From Styela clava (lineage: Eukaryota > Chordata > Ascidiacea > Stolidobranchia > Styelidae), in the NCBI RefSeq assembly GCF_964204865.1, contig NC_135252.1, forward strand, positions 5,167,383 to 5,231,382: a stretch of 64,000 nucleotides of DNA. Direction: 5' to 3'. Below, piece after piece: positions 1 through 11,629 of the stretch; the first letter of the stretch is position 1, and every line of letters begins with the position of its first letter. The notes under the pieces are model-generated. The model ran no database searches, was not told the origin of the DNA, and saw nothing but the letters and a program-made list of their open reading frames with translations. The position numbers and the translations under genes are program-made.

Positions 1-57
1 CCTGCATGGCTTAATCTTTGAGACAAGCATATCACTACTGGCAGGATCAACCAGATA
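1..57 (-). rRNA. 18S small-subunit rRNA, 5' end (partial)
   Basis: Read on the minus strand, this stretch is the universal eukaryotic 18S start: TATCTGGTTGATCCTGCCAG at the 5' end, then the conserved ATATGCTTGTCTCAAAGATT and AAGCCATGCAGG up to the window edge. The mature 5' end falls at about position 57; the rest of the gene lies left of the window. RNA polymerase I therefore transcribes from right to left here, and everything from 58 to 8936 lies upstream of 18S. The identification rests on very high conservation; the exact mature end could be off by one or two bases. Confidence 0.95.
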
Positions 58-416
58 GCTGCGACAGCTGCGCTCGGCCCTTGCTGGGCCGCCCGGCGCG
101 TGCTCGTCGCATTCGTTTAAGACCGAGGCGATCGCCTGCGGCCGTACTCAGCTTCGACAGTCGCTGGCCGCGACGTCCACGCTCTCGCCGGCAGTGCCAG
201 GCGGAGCGATTTGCGTTTTTTCTTTGCTCGCCCTCTCTCGGGCTCGATCCATTCAGTTTCGCACAAACAAGAGCTCTGCCGGCCGCCTGCAGCGGTGCCT
301 AAAACCCGGGCATAACAATGCGACCGTTCTGCTAGGCCGACAAGCGCTCAAGCCAGACGCTCGATCGAACGCCCCATACATATTAGTCGAGACAACGGCT
401 CGCTCATTAGCATCGC
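58..416 (-). other. rDNA leader between spacer repeats and 18S (5' ETS, possibly with Pol I promoter)
   Basis: A GC-rich, non-repeated block of about 360 bp between the 18S start and the first 194-bp spacer unit. By position it should be the external transcribed spacer, or its 18S-proximal part, read on the minus strand. It is unclear whether the Pol I start lies here or within the repeats, because Pol I promoters are not conserved enough to recognise by eye. Small ORFs on both strands here are GC-driven and show no protein-family resemblance. Confidence 0.7.
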
Positions 417-3400
417 GTTTGTACTTTAACTTTTTTCGGCTCTGCTTCTTTCGACGCCGATGCCGGCGACGCAGCACTCTCTCGCCCGCCAGCCACCGAG
501 AGATGTGTGCGCTCCGACCGGCCCCGCACGCCGCTCTTTCTTGGCTCATTCGAGTTTACTGTCTTTCGCTCTAACATGCCTTACCTAGGGTTAGGTTAGT
601 ATGCTTGCACGTTTGTACTTTAACTTTTTTCGGCTCTGCTTCTTTCGACGCCGATGCCGGCGACGCAGCACTCTCTCGCCCGCCAGCCACCGAGAGATGT
701 GTGCGCTCCGACCGGCCCCGCACGCCGCTCTTTCTTGGCTCATTCGAGTTTACTGTCTTTCGCTCTAACATGCCTTACCTAGGGTTAGGTTAGTATGCTT
801 GCACGTTTGTACTTTAACTTTTTTCGGCTCGGCTTCTTTCGACGCCGATGCCGGCGACGCAGCACTCTCTCGCCCGCCAGCCACCGAGAGATGTGTGCGC
901 TCCGACCGGCCCCGCACGCCGCTCTTTCTTGGCTCATTCGAGTTTACTGTCTTTCGCTTTAACATGCCTTACCTAGGGTTAGGTTAGTATGCTTGCACGT
1001 TTGTACTTTAACTTTTTTCGGCTCGGCTTCTTTCGACGCCGATGCCGGCGACGCAGCACTCTCTCGCCCGCCAGCCACCGAGAGATGTGTGCGTTCCGAC
1101 CGGCCCCGCACGCCGCTCTTTCTTGGCTCATTCGAGTTTACTGTCTTTCGCTCTAACATGCCTTACCTAGGGTTAGGTTAGTATGCTTGCACGTTTGTAC
1201 TTTAACTTTTTTCGGCTCTGCTTCTTTCGACGCCGATGCCGGCGACACAGCACTCTCTCGCCCGCCAGCCACCGAGAGATGTGTGCGCTCCGACCGGCCC
1301 CGCACGCCGCTCTTTCTTGGCTCATTCGAGTTTACTGTCTTTCGCTCTAACATGCCTTACCTAGGGTTAGGTTAGTATGCTTGCACGTTTGTACTTTAAC
1401 TTTTTTCGGCTCTGCTTCTTTCGACGCCGATGCCGGCGACGCAGCACTCTCTCGCCCGCCAGCCACCGAGAGATGTGTGCGCTCCGACCGGCCCCGCACG
1501 CCGCTCTTTCTTGGCTCATTCGAGCTTACTGTCTTTCGCTCTAACATGCCTTACCTAGGGTTAGGTTAGTATGCTTGCACGTTTGTACTTTAACTTTTTT
1601 CGGCTCGGCTTCTTTCGACGCCGATGCCGGCGACGCAGCACTCTCTCGCCCGCCAGCCACCGAGAGATGTGTGCGCTCCGACCGGCCCCGCACGCCGCTC
1701 TTTCTTGGCTCATTCGAGTTTACTGTCTTTCGCTCTAACATGCCTTACCTAGGGTTAGGTTAGTATGCTTGCACGTTTGTACTTTAACTTTTTTCGGCTC
1801 GGCTTCTTTCGACGCCGATGCCGGCGACGCAGCACTCTCTCGCCCGCCAGCCACCGAGAGATGTGTGCGCTCCGACCGGCCCCGCACGCCGCTTTTTCTT
1901 GGCTCATTCGAGTTTACTGTCTTTCGCTCTAACATGCCTTACCTAGGGTTAGGTTAGTATGCTTGCACGTTTGTACTTTAACTTTTTTCGGCTCTGCTTC
2001 TTTCGACGCCGATGCCGGCGACGCAGCACTCTCTCGCCCGCCAGCCACCGAGAGATGTGTGCGCTCCGACCGGCCCCGCACGCCGCTCTTTCTTGGCTCA
2101 TTCGAGTTTACTGTCTTTCGCTCTAACATGCCTTACCTAGGGTTAGGTTAGTATGCTTGCACGTTTGTACTTTAACTTTTTTCGGCTCTGCTTCTTTCGA
2201 CGCCGATGCCGGCGACGCAGCACTCTCTCGCCCGCCAGCCACCGAGAGATGTGTGCGCTCCGACCGGCCCCGCACGCCGCTCTTTCTTGGCTCATTCGAG
2301 TTTACTGTCTTTCGCTCTAACATGCCTTACCTAGGGTTAGGTTAGTATGCTTGCACGTTTGTACTTTAACTTTTTTCGGCTCTGCTTCTTTCGACGCCGA
2401 TGCCGGCGACGCAGCACTCTCTCGCCCGCCAGCCACCGAGAGATGTGTGCGCTCCGACCGGCCCCGCACGCCGCTCTTTCTTGGCTCATTCGAGTTTACT
2501 GTCTTTCGCTCTAACATGCCTTACCTAGGGTTAGGTTAGTATGCTTGCACGTTTGTACTTTAACTTTTTTCGGCTCGGCTTCTTTCGACGCCGATGCCGG
2601 CGACGCAGCACTCTCTCGCCCGCCAGCCACCGAGAGATGTGTGCGCTCCGACCGGCCCCGCACGCCGCTCTTTCTTGGCTCATTCGAGTTTACTGTCTTT
2701 CGCTCTAACATGCCTTACCTAGGGTTAGGTTAGTATGCTTGCACGTTTGTACTTTAACTTTTTTCGGCTCTGCTTCTTTCGACGCCGATGCCGGCGACGC
2801 AGCACTCTCTCGCCCGCCAGCCACCGAGAGATGTGTGCGCTCCGACCGGCCCCGCACGCCGCTCTTTCTTGGCTCATTCGAGTTTACTGTCTTTCGCTCT
2901 AACATGCCTTACCTAGGGTTAGGTTAGTATGCTTGCACGTTTGTACTTTAACTTTTTTCGGCTCTGCTTCTTTCGACGCCGATGCCGGCGACGCAGCACT
3001 CTCTCGCCCGCCAGCCACCGAGAGATGTGTGCGCTCCGACCGGCCCCGCACGCCGCTCTTTCTTGGCTCATTCGAGTTTACTGTCTTTCGCTCTAACATG
3101 CCTTACCTAGGGTTAGGTTAGTATGCTTGCACGTTTGTACTTTAACTTTTTTCGGCTCTGCTTCTTTCGACGCCGATGCCGGCGACGCAGCACTCTCTCG
3201 CCCGCCAGCCACCGAGAGATGTGTGCGCTCCGACCGGCCCCGCACGCCGCTCTTTCTTGGCTCATTCGAGTTTACTGTCTTTCGCTCTAACATGCCTTAC
3301 CTAGGGTTAGGTTAGTATGCTTGCACGTTTGTACTTTAACTTTTTTCGGCTCGGCTTCTTTCGACGCCGATGCCGGCGACGCAGCACTCTCTCGCCCGCC

Positions 3401-6400
3401 AGCCACCGAGAGATGTGTGCGCTCCGACCGGCCCCGCACGCCGCTCTTTCTTGGCTCATTCGAGTTTACGGTCTTTCGCTCTAACATGCCTTACCTAGGG
3501 TTAGGTTAGTATGCTTGCACGTTTGTACTTTAACTTTTTTCGGCTCTGCTTCTTTCGACGCCGATGCCGGCGACGCAGCACTCTCTCGCCCGCCAGCCAC
3601 CGAGAGATGTGTGCGCTCCGACCGGCCCCGCACGCCGCTCTTTCTTGGCTCATTCGAGTTTACTGTCTTTCGCTCTAACATGCCTTACCTAGGGTTAGGT
3701 TAGTATGCTTGCACGTTTGTACTTTAACTTTTTTCGGCTCGGATTCTTTCGACGCCGATGCCGGCGACGCAGCACTCTCTCGCCCGCCAGCCACCGAGAG
3801 ATGTGTGCGCTCCGACCGGCCCCGCACGCCGCTCTTTCTTGGCTCATTCGAGTTTACTGTCTTTCGCTCTAACATGCCTTACCTAGGGTTAGGTTAGTAT
3901 GCTTGCACGTTTGTACTTTAACTTTTTTCGGCTCTGCTTCTTTCGACGCCGATGCCGGCGACGCAGCACTCTCTCGCCCGCCAGCCACCGAGAGATGTGT
4001 GCGCTCCGACCGGCCCCGCACGCCGCTCTTTCTTGGCTCATTCGAGTTTACTGTCTTTCGCTCTAACATGCCTTACCTAGGGTTAGGTTAGTATGCTTGC
4101 ACGTTTGTACTTTAACTTTTTTCGGCTCGGCTTCTTTCGACGCCGATGCCGGCGACGCAGCACTCTCTCGCCCGCCAGCCACCGAGAGATGTGTGCGCTC
4201 CGACCGGCCCCGCACGCCGCTCTTTCTTGGCTCATTCGAGTTTACTGTCTTTCGCTCTAACATGCCTTACCTAGGGTTAGGTTAGTATGCTTGCACGTTT
4301 GTACTTTAACTTTTTTCGGCTCTGCTTCTTTCGACGCCGATGCCGGCGACGCAGCACTCTCTCGCCCGCCAGCCACCGAGAGATGTGTGCGCTCCGACCG
4401 GCCCCGCACGCCGCTCTTTCTTGGCTCATTCGAGTTTACTGTCTTTCGCTCTAACATGCCTTACCTAGGGTTAGGTTAGTATGCTTGCACGTTTGTACTT
4501 TAACTTTTTTCGGCTCTGCTTCTTTCGACGCCGATGCCGGCGACGCAGCACTCTCTCGCCCGCCAGCCACCGAGAGATGTGTGCGCTCCGACCGGCCCCG
4601 CACGCCGCTCTTTCTTGGCTCATTCGAGTTTACTGTCTTTCGCTCTAACATGCCTTACCTAGGGTTAGGTTAGTATGCTTGCACGTTTGTACTTTAACTT
4701 TTTTCGGCTCTGCTTCTTTCGACGCCGATGCCGGCGACGCAGCACTCTCTCGCCCGCCAGCCACCGAGAGATGTGTGCGCTCCGACCGGCCCCGCACGCC
4801 GCTCTTTCTTGGCTCATTCGAGTTTACTGTCTTTCGCTCTAACATGCCTTACCTAGGGTTAGGTTAGTATGCTTGCACGTTTGTACTTTAACTTTTTTCG
4901 GCTCTGCTTCTTTCGACGCCGATGCCGGCGACGCAGCACTCTCTCGCCCGCCAGCCACCGAGAGATGTGTGCGCTCCGACCGGCCCCGCACGCCGCTCTT
5001 TCTAGGCTCATTCGAGTTTACTGTCTTTCGCTCTAACATGCCTTACCTAGGGTTAGGTTAGTATGCTTGCACGTTTGTACTTTAACTTTTTTCGGCTCGG
5101 CTTCTTTCGACGCCGATGCCGGCGACGCAGCACTCTCTCGCCCGCCAGCCACCGAGAGATGTGTGCGCTCCGACCGGCCCCGCACGCCGCTCTTTCTTGG
5201 CTCATTCGAGTTTACTGTCTTTCGCTCTAACATGCCTTACCTAGGGTTAGGTTAGTATGCTTGCACGTTTGTACTTTAACTTTTTTCGGCTCTGCTTCTT
5301 TCGACGCCGATGCCGGCGACGCAGCACTCTCTCGCCCGCCAGCCACCGAGAGATGTGTGCGCTCCGACCGGCCCCGCACGCCGCTCTTTCTTGGCTCATT
5401 CGAGTTTACTGTCTTTCGCTCTAACATGCCTTACCTAGGGTTAGGTTAGTATGCTTGCACGTTTGTACTTTAACTTTTTTCGGCTCGGCTTCTTTCGACG
5501 CCGATGCCGGCGACGCAGCACTCTCTCGCCCGCCAGCCACCGAGAGATGTGTGCGCTCCGACCGGCCCCGCACGCCGCTCTTTCTTGGCTCATTCGAGTT
5601 TACTGTCTTTCGCTCTAACATGCCTTACCTAGGGTTAGGTTAGTATGCTTGCACGTTTGTACTTTAACTTTTTTCGGCTCTGCTTCTTTCGACGCCGATG
5701 CCGGCGACGCAGCACTCTCTCGCCCGCCAGCCACCGAGAGATGTGTGCGCTCCGACCGGCCCCGCACGCCGCTCTTTCTTGGCTCATTCGAGTTTACTGT
5801 CTTTCGCTCTAACATGCCTTACCTAGGGTTAGGTTAGTATGCTTGCACGTTTGTACTTTAACTTTTTTCGGCTCGGCTTCTTTCGACGCCGATGCCGGCG
5901 ACGCAGCACTCTCTCGCCCGCCAGCCACCGAGAGATGTGTGCGCTCCGACCGGCCCCGCACGCCGCTCTTTCTTGGCTCATTCGAGTTTACTGTCTTTCG
6001 CTCTAACATGCCTTACCTAGGGTTAGGTTAGTATGCTTGCACGTTTGTACTTTAACTTTTTTCGGCTCTGCTTCTTTCGACGCCGATGCCGGCGACGCAG
6101 CACTCTCTCGCCCGCCAGCCACCGAGAGATGTGTGCGCTCCGACCGGCCCCGCACGCCGCTCTTTCTTGGCTCATTCGAGTTTACTGTCTTTCGCTCTAA
6201 CATGCCTTACCTAGGGTTAGGTTAGTATGCTTGCACGTTTGTACTTTAACTTTTTTCGGCTCGGCTTCTTTCGACGCCGATGCCGGCGACGCAGCACTCT
6301 CTCGCCCGCCAGCCACCGAGAGATGTGTGCGCTCCGACCGGCCCCGCACGCCGCTCTTTCTTGGCTCATTCGAGTTTACTGTCTTTCGCTCTAACATGCC

Positions 6401-8936
6401 TTACCTAGGGTTAGGTTAGTATGCTTGCACGTTTGTACTTTAACTTTTTTCGGCTCTGCTTCTTTCGACGCCGATGCCGGCGACGCAGCACTCTCTCGCC
6501 CGCCAGCCACCGAGAGATGTGTGCGCTCCGACCGGCCCCGCACGCCGCTCTTTCTTGGCTCATTCGAGTTTACTGTCTTTCGCTCTAACATGCCTTACCT
6601 AGGGTTAGGTTAGTATGCTTGCACGTTTGTACTTTAACTTTTTTCGGCTCGGCTTCTTTCGACGCCGATGCCGGCGACGCAGCACTCTCTCGCCCGCCAG
6701 CCACCGAGAGATGTGTGCGCTCCGACCGGCCCCGCACGCCGCTCTTTCTTGGCTCATTCGAGTTTACTGTCTTTCGCTCTAACATGCCTTACCTAGGGTT
6801 AGGTTAGTATGCTTGCACGTTTGTACTTTAACTTTTTTCGGCTCTGCTTCTTTCGACGCCGATGCCGGCGACGCAGCACTCTCTCGCCCGCCAGCCACCG
6901 AGAGATGTGTGCGCTCCGACCGGCCCCGCACGCCGCTCTTTCTTGGCTCATTCGAGTTTACTGTCTTTCGCTCTAACATGCCTTACCTAGGGTTAGGTTA
7001 GTATGCTTGCACGTTTGTACTTTAACTTTTTTCGGCTCGGCTTCTTTCGACGCCGATGCCGGCGACGCAGCACTCTCTCGCCCGCCAGCCACCGAGAGAT
7101 GTGTGCGCTCCGACCGGCCCCGCACGCCGCTCTTTCTTGGCTCATTCGAGTTTACTGTCTTTCGCTCTAACATGCCTTACCTAGGGTTAGGTTAGTATGC
7201 TTGCACGTTTGTACTTTAACTTTTTTCGGCTCTGCTTCTTTCGACGCCGATGCCGGCGACGCAGCACTCTCTCGCCCGCCAGCCACCGAGAGATGTGTGC
7301 GCTCCTACCGGCCCCGCACGCCGCTCTTTCTTGGCTCATTCGAGTTTACTGTCTTTCGCTCTAACATGCCTTACCTAGGGTTAGGTTAGTATGCTTGCAC
7401 GTTTGTACTTTAGCTTTTTTCGGCTCGGCTTCTTTCGACGCCGATGCCGGCGACGCAGCACTCTCTCGCCCGCCAGCCACCGAGAGATGTGTGCGCTCCG
7501 ACCGGCCCCGCACGCCGCACTTTCTTGGCTCATTCGAGTTTACTGTCTTTCGCTCTAACATGCCTTACCTAGGGTTAGGTTAGTATGCTTGCACGTTTGT
7601 ACTTCAACTTTTTTCGGCTCTGCTTCTTTCGACGCCGATGCCGGCGACGCAGCACTCTCTCGCCCGCCAGCCACCGAGAGATGTGTGCGCTCCGACCGGC
7701 CCCGCACGGCGCTCTTTCTTGGCTCATTCGAGTTTACTGTCTTTCGCTCTAACATGCCTTACCTAGGGTTAGGTTAGTATGCTTGCACGTTTGTACTTTA
7801 ACTTTTTTCGGCTCGGCTTCTTTCGACGCCGATGCCGGCGACGCAGCACTCTCTCGCCCGCCAGCCACCGAGAGATGTGTGCGCTCCGACCGGCCCCGCA
7901 CGCCGCTCTTTCTTGGCTCATTCGAGTTTACTGTCTTTCGCTCTAACATGCCTTACCTAGGGTTAGGTTAGTATGCTTGCACGTTTGTACTTTAACTTTT
8001 TTCGGCTCTGCTTCTTTCGACGCCGATGCCGGCGACGCAGCACTCTCTCGCCCGCCAGCCACCGAGAGATGTGTGCGCTCCGACCGGCCCCGCACGCCGC
8101 TCTTTCTTGGCTCATTCGAGTTTACTGTCTTTCGCTCTAACATGCCTTACCTAGGGTTAGGTCAGTATGCTTGCACGTTTGTACTTTAACTTTTTTCGGC
8201 TCGGCTTCTTGCGACGCCGATGCCGGCGACGCAGCACTCTCTCGCCCGCCAGCCACCGAGAGATGTGTGCGCTCCGACCGGCCCCGCACGCCGCTCTTTC
8301 TTGGCTCATTCGAGTTTACTGTCTTTCGCTCTAACATGCCTTACCTAGGGTTAGGTTAGTATGCTTGCACGTTTGTACTTTAACTTTTTTCGGCTCTGCT
8401 TCTTTCGACGCCGATGCCGGCGACGCAGCACTCTCTCGCCCGCCAGCCACCGAGAGATGTGTGCGCTCCGACCGGCCCCGCACGCCGCTCTTTCTTGGCT
8501 CATTCGAGTTTACTGTCTTTCGCTCTAACATGCCTTACCTAGGGTTAGGTTAGTATGCTTGCACGTTTGTACTTTAACTTTTTTCGGCTCGGCTTCTTTC
8601 GACGCCGATGCCGGCGACGCAGCACTCTCTCGCCCGCCAGCCACCGAGAGATGTGTGCGCTCCGACCGGCCCCGCACGCCGCTCTTTCTTGGCTCATTCG
8701 AGTTTACTGTCTTTCGCTCTAACATGCCTTACCTAGGGTTAGGTTAGTATGCTTGCACGTTTGTACTTTAACTTTTTTCGGCTCTGCTTCTTTCGACGCC
8801 GATGCCGGCGACGCAGCACTCTCTCGCCCGCCAGCCACCGAGAGATGTGTGCGCTCCGACCGGCCCCGCACGCCGCTCTTTCTTGGCTCATTCGAGTTTA
8901 CTGTCTTTCGCTCTAACATGCCTTACCTAGGGTTAG
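417..8936 (-). repeat. rDNA intergenic-spacer tandem array, 194-bp unit, 43 full copies plus one 178-bp partial copy
   Basis: Units begin at 417 and recur every 194 bp without any length change up to 8759. The last copy stops at 8936, 16 bp short. Neighbouring units differ by zero to three substitutions. Each unit holds a T-rich tract, a GC-rich middle and a telomere-like CCTAGGGTTAGGTTAG motif. Position 443 (+194n) is T or G and alternates strictly in the last 21 copies. Private substitutions concentrate in copies 3-8 and 36-41. Lying directly upstream of 18S, these are spacer subrepeats, which in other animals act as enhancers, spacer promoters or terminators; no such role can be read here. 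Copy number may be affected by assembly. Confidence 0.93.
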
Positions 8937-9234
8937 AACACGGCAAAGTCATTCAAAAGGAAAGTTTGATTTTAGGTGTCAACCAACGTACCACTGTGAA
9001 GCTAGCAGCACTTTCAGCCAGAATATTTTTACACATTGAATATAGGTTCTACGCGCAAATAGTGTTCACTTATAGTTACATATAGAATTGAAAAAATTGA
9101 TCAAAATATAATTTTAGCACGGAAATACATGAAAAATCTTCAAACTGACTGAATACAATGAATTTGACAAAAAATATAGTGTTTAAGAAAAGACCAACTG
9201 AGCGAAAATTGAATTTTCAAGTATTCCGCAAATA
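8937..9234. other. rDNA-to-chromosome junction, unique AT-rich sequence
   Basis: The spacer array ends inside its telomere-like motif at 8936, and the sequence changes at once to AT-rich DNA unlike any rDNA. About 300 bp are non-repetitive within the window before the satellite starts. No gene is seen; an open frame of 110 codons (8753-9085) only runs through from the last spacer unit. Confidence 0.7.
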
Positions 9235-10138
9235 CGAAGTTTCGAAAAATTATCGTATTTAAAACGTCGATTTCTCGAAAACCGCCAATAAAGGCAGCAC
9301 CACGACACATTCGGAGAAAAGCAGATTCCTTATAGATTTGACTTTGATATGTCAGAACAGTAGTAGCACGTTTTGACTTGGCCATATATAATACAAAAAA
9401 TAGCGTATAATTTTCAATTTTATTAACTATGTAGATATAACAAATTTAAAAACGGTTTGGTATTTCAACAGAATTTACTGGATAATTCATCAAATACTTT
9501 TTTATCTTGGTCATACATCAAAACTGTACGTTCATTAAACTTGTAATAAGTGGGCAAATCCTAAAATAACAAAAAATGATTTTACGCCCTCTTGTGGATT
9601 TTTTCCGGAATTTTTAAGAAAATATCGTTTTTGAAAAGGCGATTTCTCAAAAGCCGTCAATAAAGGCAGCACTACGACACATTCGGAGAAAAGCAGATAC
9701 CTTATAGATTGGATTTCAATATGTCAGAACAGTAGCAGCACGTTTTTACTTGGCCATATATATTACCAAACATAGCGTGTATTCAAAATTTTATATAAAA
9801 TGCGGACGTAACATATTTAAAAACCGTTTGGTATTTCAACTAAATTTACTAGACATCTAATGGAACATCTTTTTCTCTTGGACATACATATATACTGTAC
9901 GTTCATTAAACTTGGAATAAGTTGCGAAAAGTATAAAATACCAAAAAACATTTTACGTCCCCTTGTGGATTATTTCAAAATTTCAAAAAATTATCGTATT
10001 TGAAATAGCGATTTCTCGAAAACCGCCAATAAAGGCAGCACTACAACACATTCGGAGAAAAGCAGGTACCTTATAGATTCGATTTTTATATGTCAGAACA
10101 ATAGCAGCACATTTTGACTTGGCCATATATAATATCAA

Positions 10139-10325
10139 TGTTATGAAAGATAACAGGATACCGATTCTAGGCTTTATCAAACATAAGAACACCACTACCA
10201 CAACTTAACACTGTAAACAATAAAATAACATGCAGACAGTAAAGTATGCAGTACGACAGATCTAGGGTAATCAAGAGTAAATTGTTTATCTAATAATTAC
10301 ACTGTAAAGAAATACTAACACCACA
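10139..10325 (+). mobile_element. Solo LTR inside satellite (copy 1)
   Basis: A 187-bp insertion starts TGTTATGAAAG and ends AACACCACA, the TG...CA ends of an LTR. It interrupts the satellite at its ACCAA site: the left flank reads ATCAA (one mutation from ACCAA) and the right flank ACCAA, giving a 5-bp target duplication. An internal AATAAA fits an LTR poly(A) signal. No internal retrotransposon region is present. The superfamily cannot be told; Ty3/gypsy or BEL would fit the 5-bp duplication. Confidence 0.75.
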
Positions 10326-11442
10326 ACCAAACATAGCGTTTATTCGAAATTTTAAAAAAACAATGCAGACATAACATATTTAAAAAGAGTTTTGTATTTC
10401 AACTAAATTTACTAGATAAGTTATCAAACTTTTTTTGTCTTGCTAACACTTCAATACTGTACGTACATTATACTTGGAATAAGTTGCGGAAAGTATAAAA
10501 TAGCAAAAACCAAGTTACGTCCTCTTGTGGATCATCTTCAAAATTTCAAAAAATTATCGTATTTGAAATAGCGATTTCTCGAAAACCACCAATAAAGGCA
10601 GCACTACGACACATTCGGAGAAAAGCAGATACCTTATAGATTCGATTTTCATATGTCAGAACAGTAGCAGCACGTTTTGACTTGGCCATATATAATACAA
10701 AAAATAGCGTATAATTTTCAATTTTATTAACTATGTAGATATAACAAATTTAAAAACGGTTTGGTATTTCAACAGAATTTACTGGATAATTCATCAAATA
10801 CTTTTTTCTCTTGGTCATACATCAAAACTGTACGTTCATTAAACTTGTAATAAGTGGGCAAATCCTAAAATAACAAAAAATGATTTTACGCCCTCTTGGG
10901 GATTTTTTCCGGAATTTTTAAGAAAATATCGTTTTTGAAAAGGCGATTTCTCAAAAGCCGTCAATAAAGGCAGCACTACGACACATTCGGAGAAAAGCAG
11001 ATACCTTATAGATTGGATTTCAATATGTCAGAACAGTAGCAGCACGTTTTTACTTGGCCATATATAATACCAAACATAGCGTGTATTCAAAATTTTATAT
11101 AAAATGCGGACGTAACATATTTAAAAACCGTTTGGTATTTCAACTAAATTTACTAGACATCTAATGGAACATCTTTTTCTCTTGGAAATACATATATACT
11201 GTACGTTCATTAAACTTGGAATAAGTTGCGAAAAGTTTAAAATACCAAAAAACATTTTACGTCCCCTTGTGGATTATTTCAAAATTTCAAAAAATTATCG
11301 TATTTGAAATAGCGATTTCTCGAAAACCGCCAATAAAGGCAGCACTACAACACATTCGGAGAAAAGCAGGTACCTTATAGATTCGATTTTTATATGTCAG
11401 AACAATAGCAGCACATTTTGACTTGGCCATATATAATATCAA

Positions 11443-11629
11443 TGTTATGAAAGATAACAGGACACCGATTCTAGGCTTTATCAAACATAAGAACACCACT
11501 ACCACAACTTAACACTGTAAACAATAAAATAACATGCAGACAGTAAAGTATGCAGTACGACAGATCTAGGGTAATCAAGAGTAAATTGTTTATCTAATAA
11601 TTACACTGTAAAGAAATACTAACACCACA
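11443..11629 (+). mobile_element. Solo LTR inside satellite (copy 2)
   Basis: Same LTR, exactly 1304 bp after the first copy and in the same monomer position with the same flanks (ATCAA left, ACCAA right). It was therefore amplified with the satellite and did not insert a second time. Confidence 0.75.

Noticed and set aside
571..8919. Paired 62- and 66-codon frames on both strands, repeated 40-odd times
   Set aside because: They follow from the 194-bp unit of the rDNA spacer; both strands are equally open, and the GC-rich non-coding spacer explains the lack of stops. No protein family resemblance.
417..8936. CRISPR-like array (many identical direct repeats)
   Set aside because: The 194-bp units abut directly with no spacers, next to 18S rRNA in a eukaryote.
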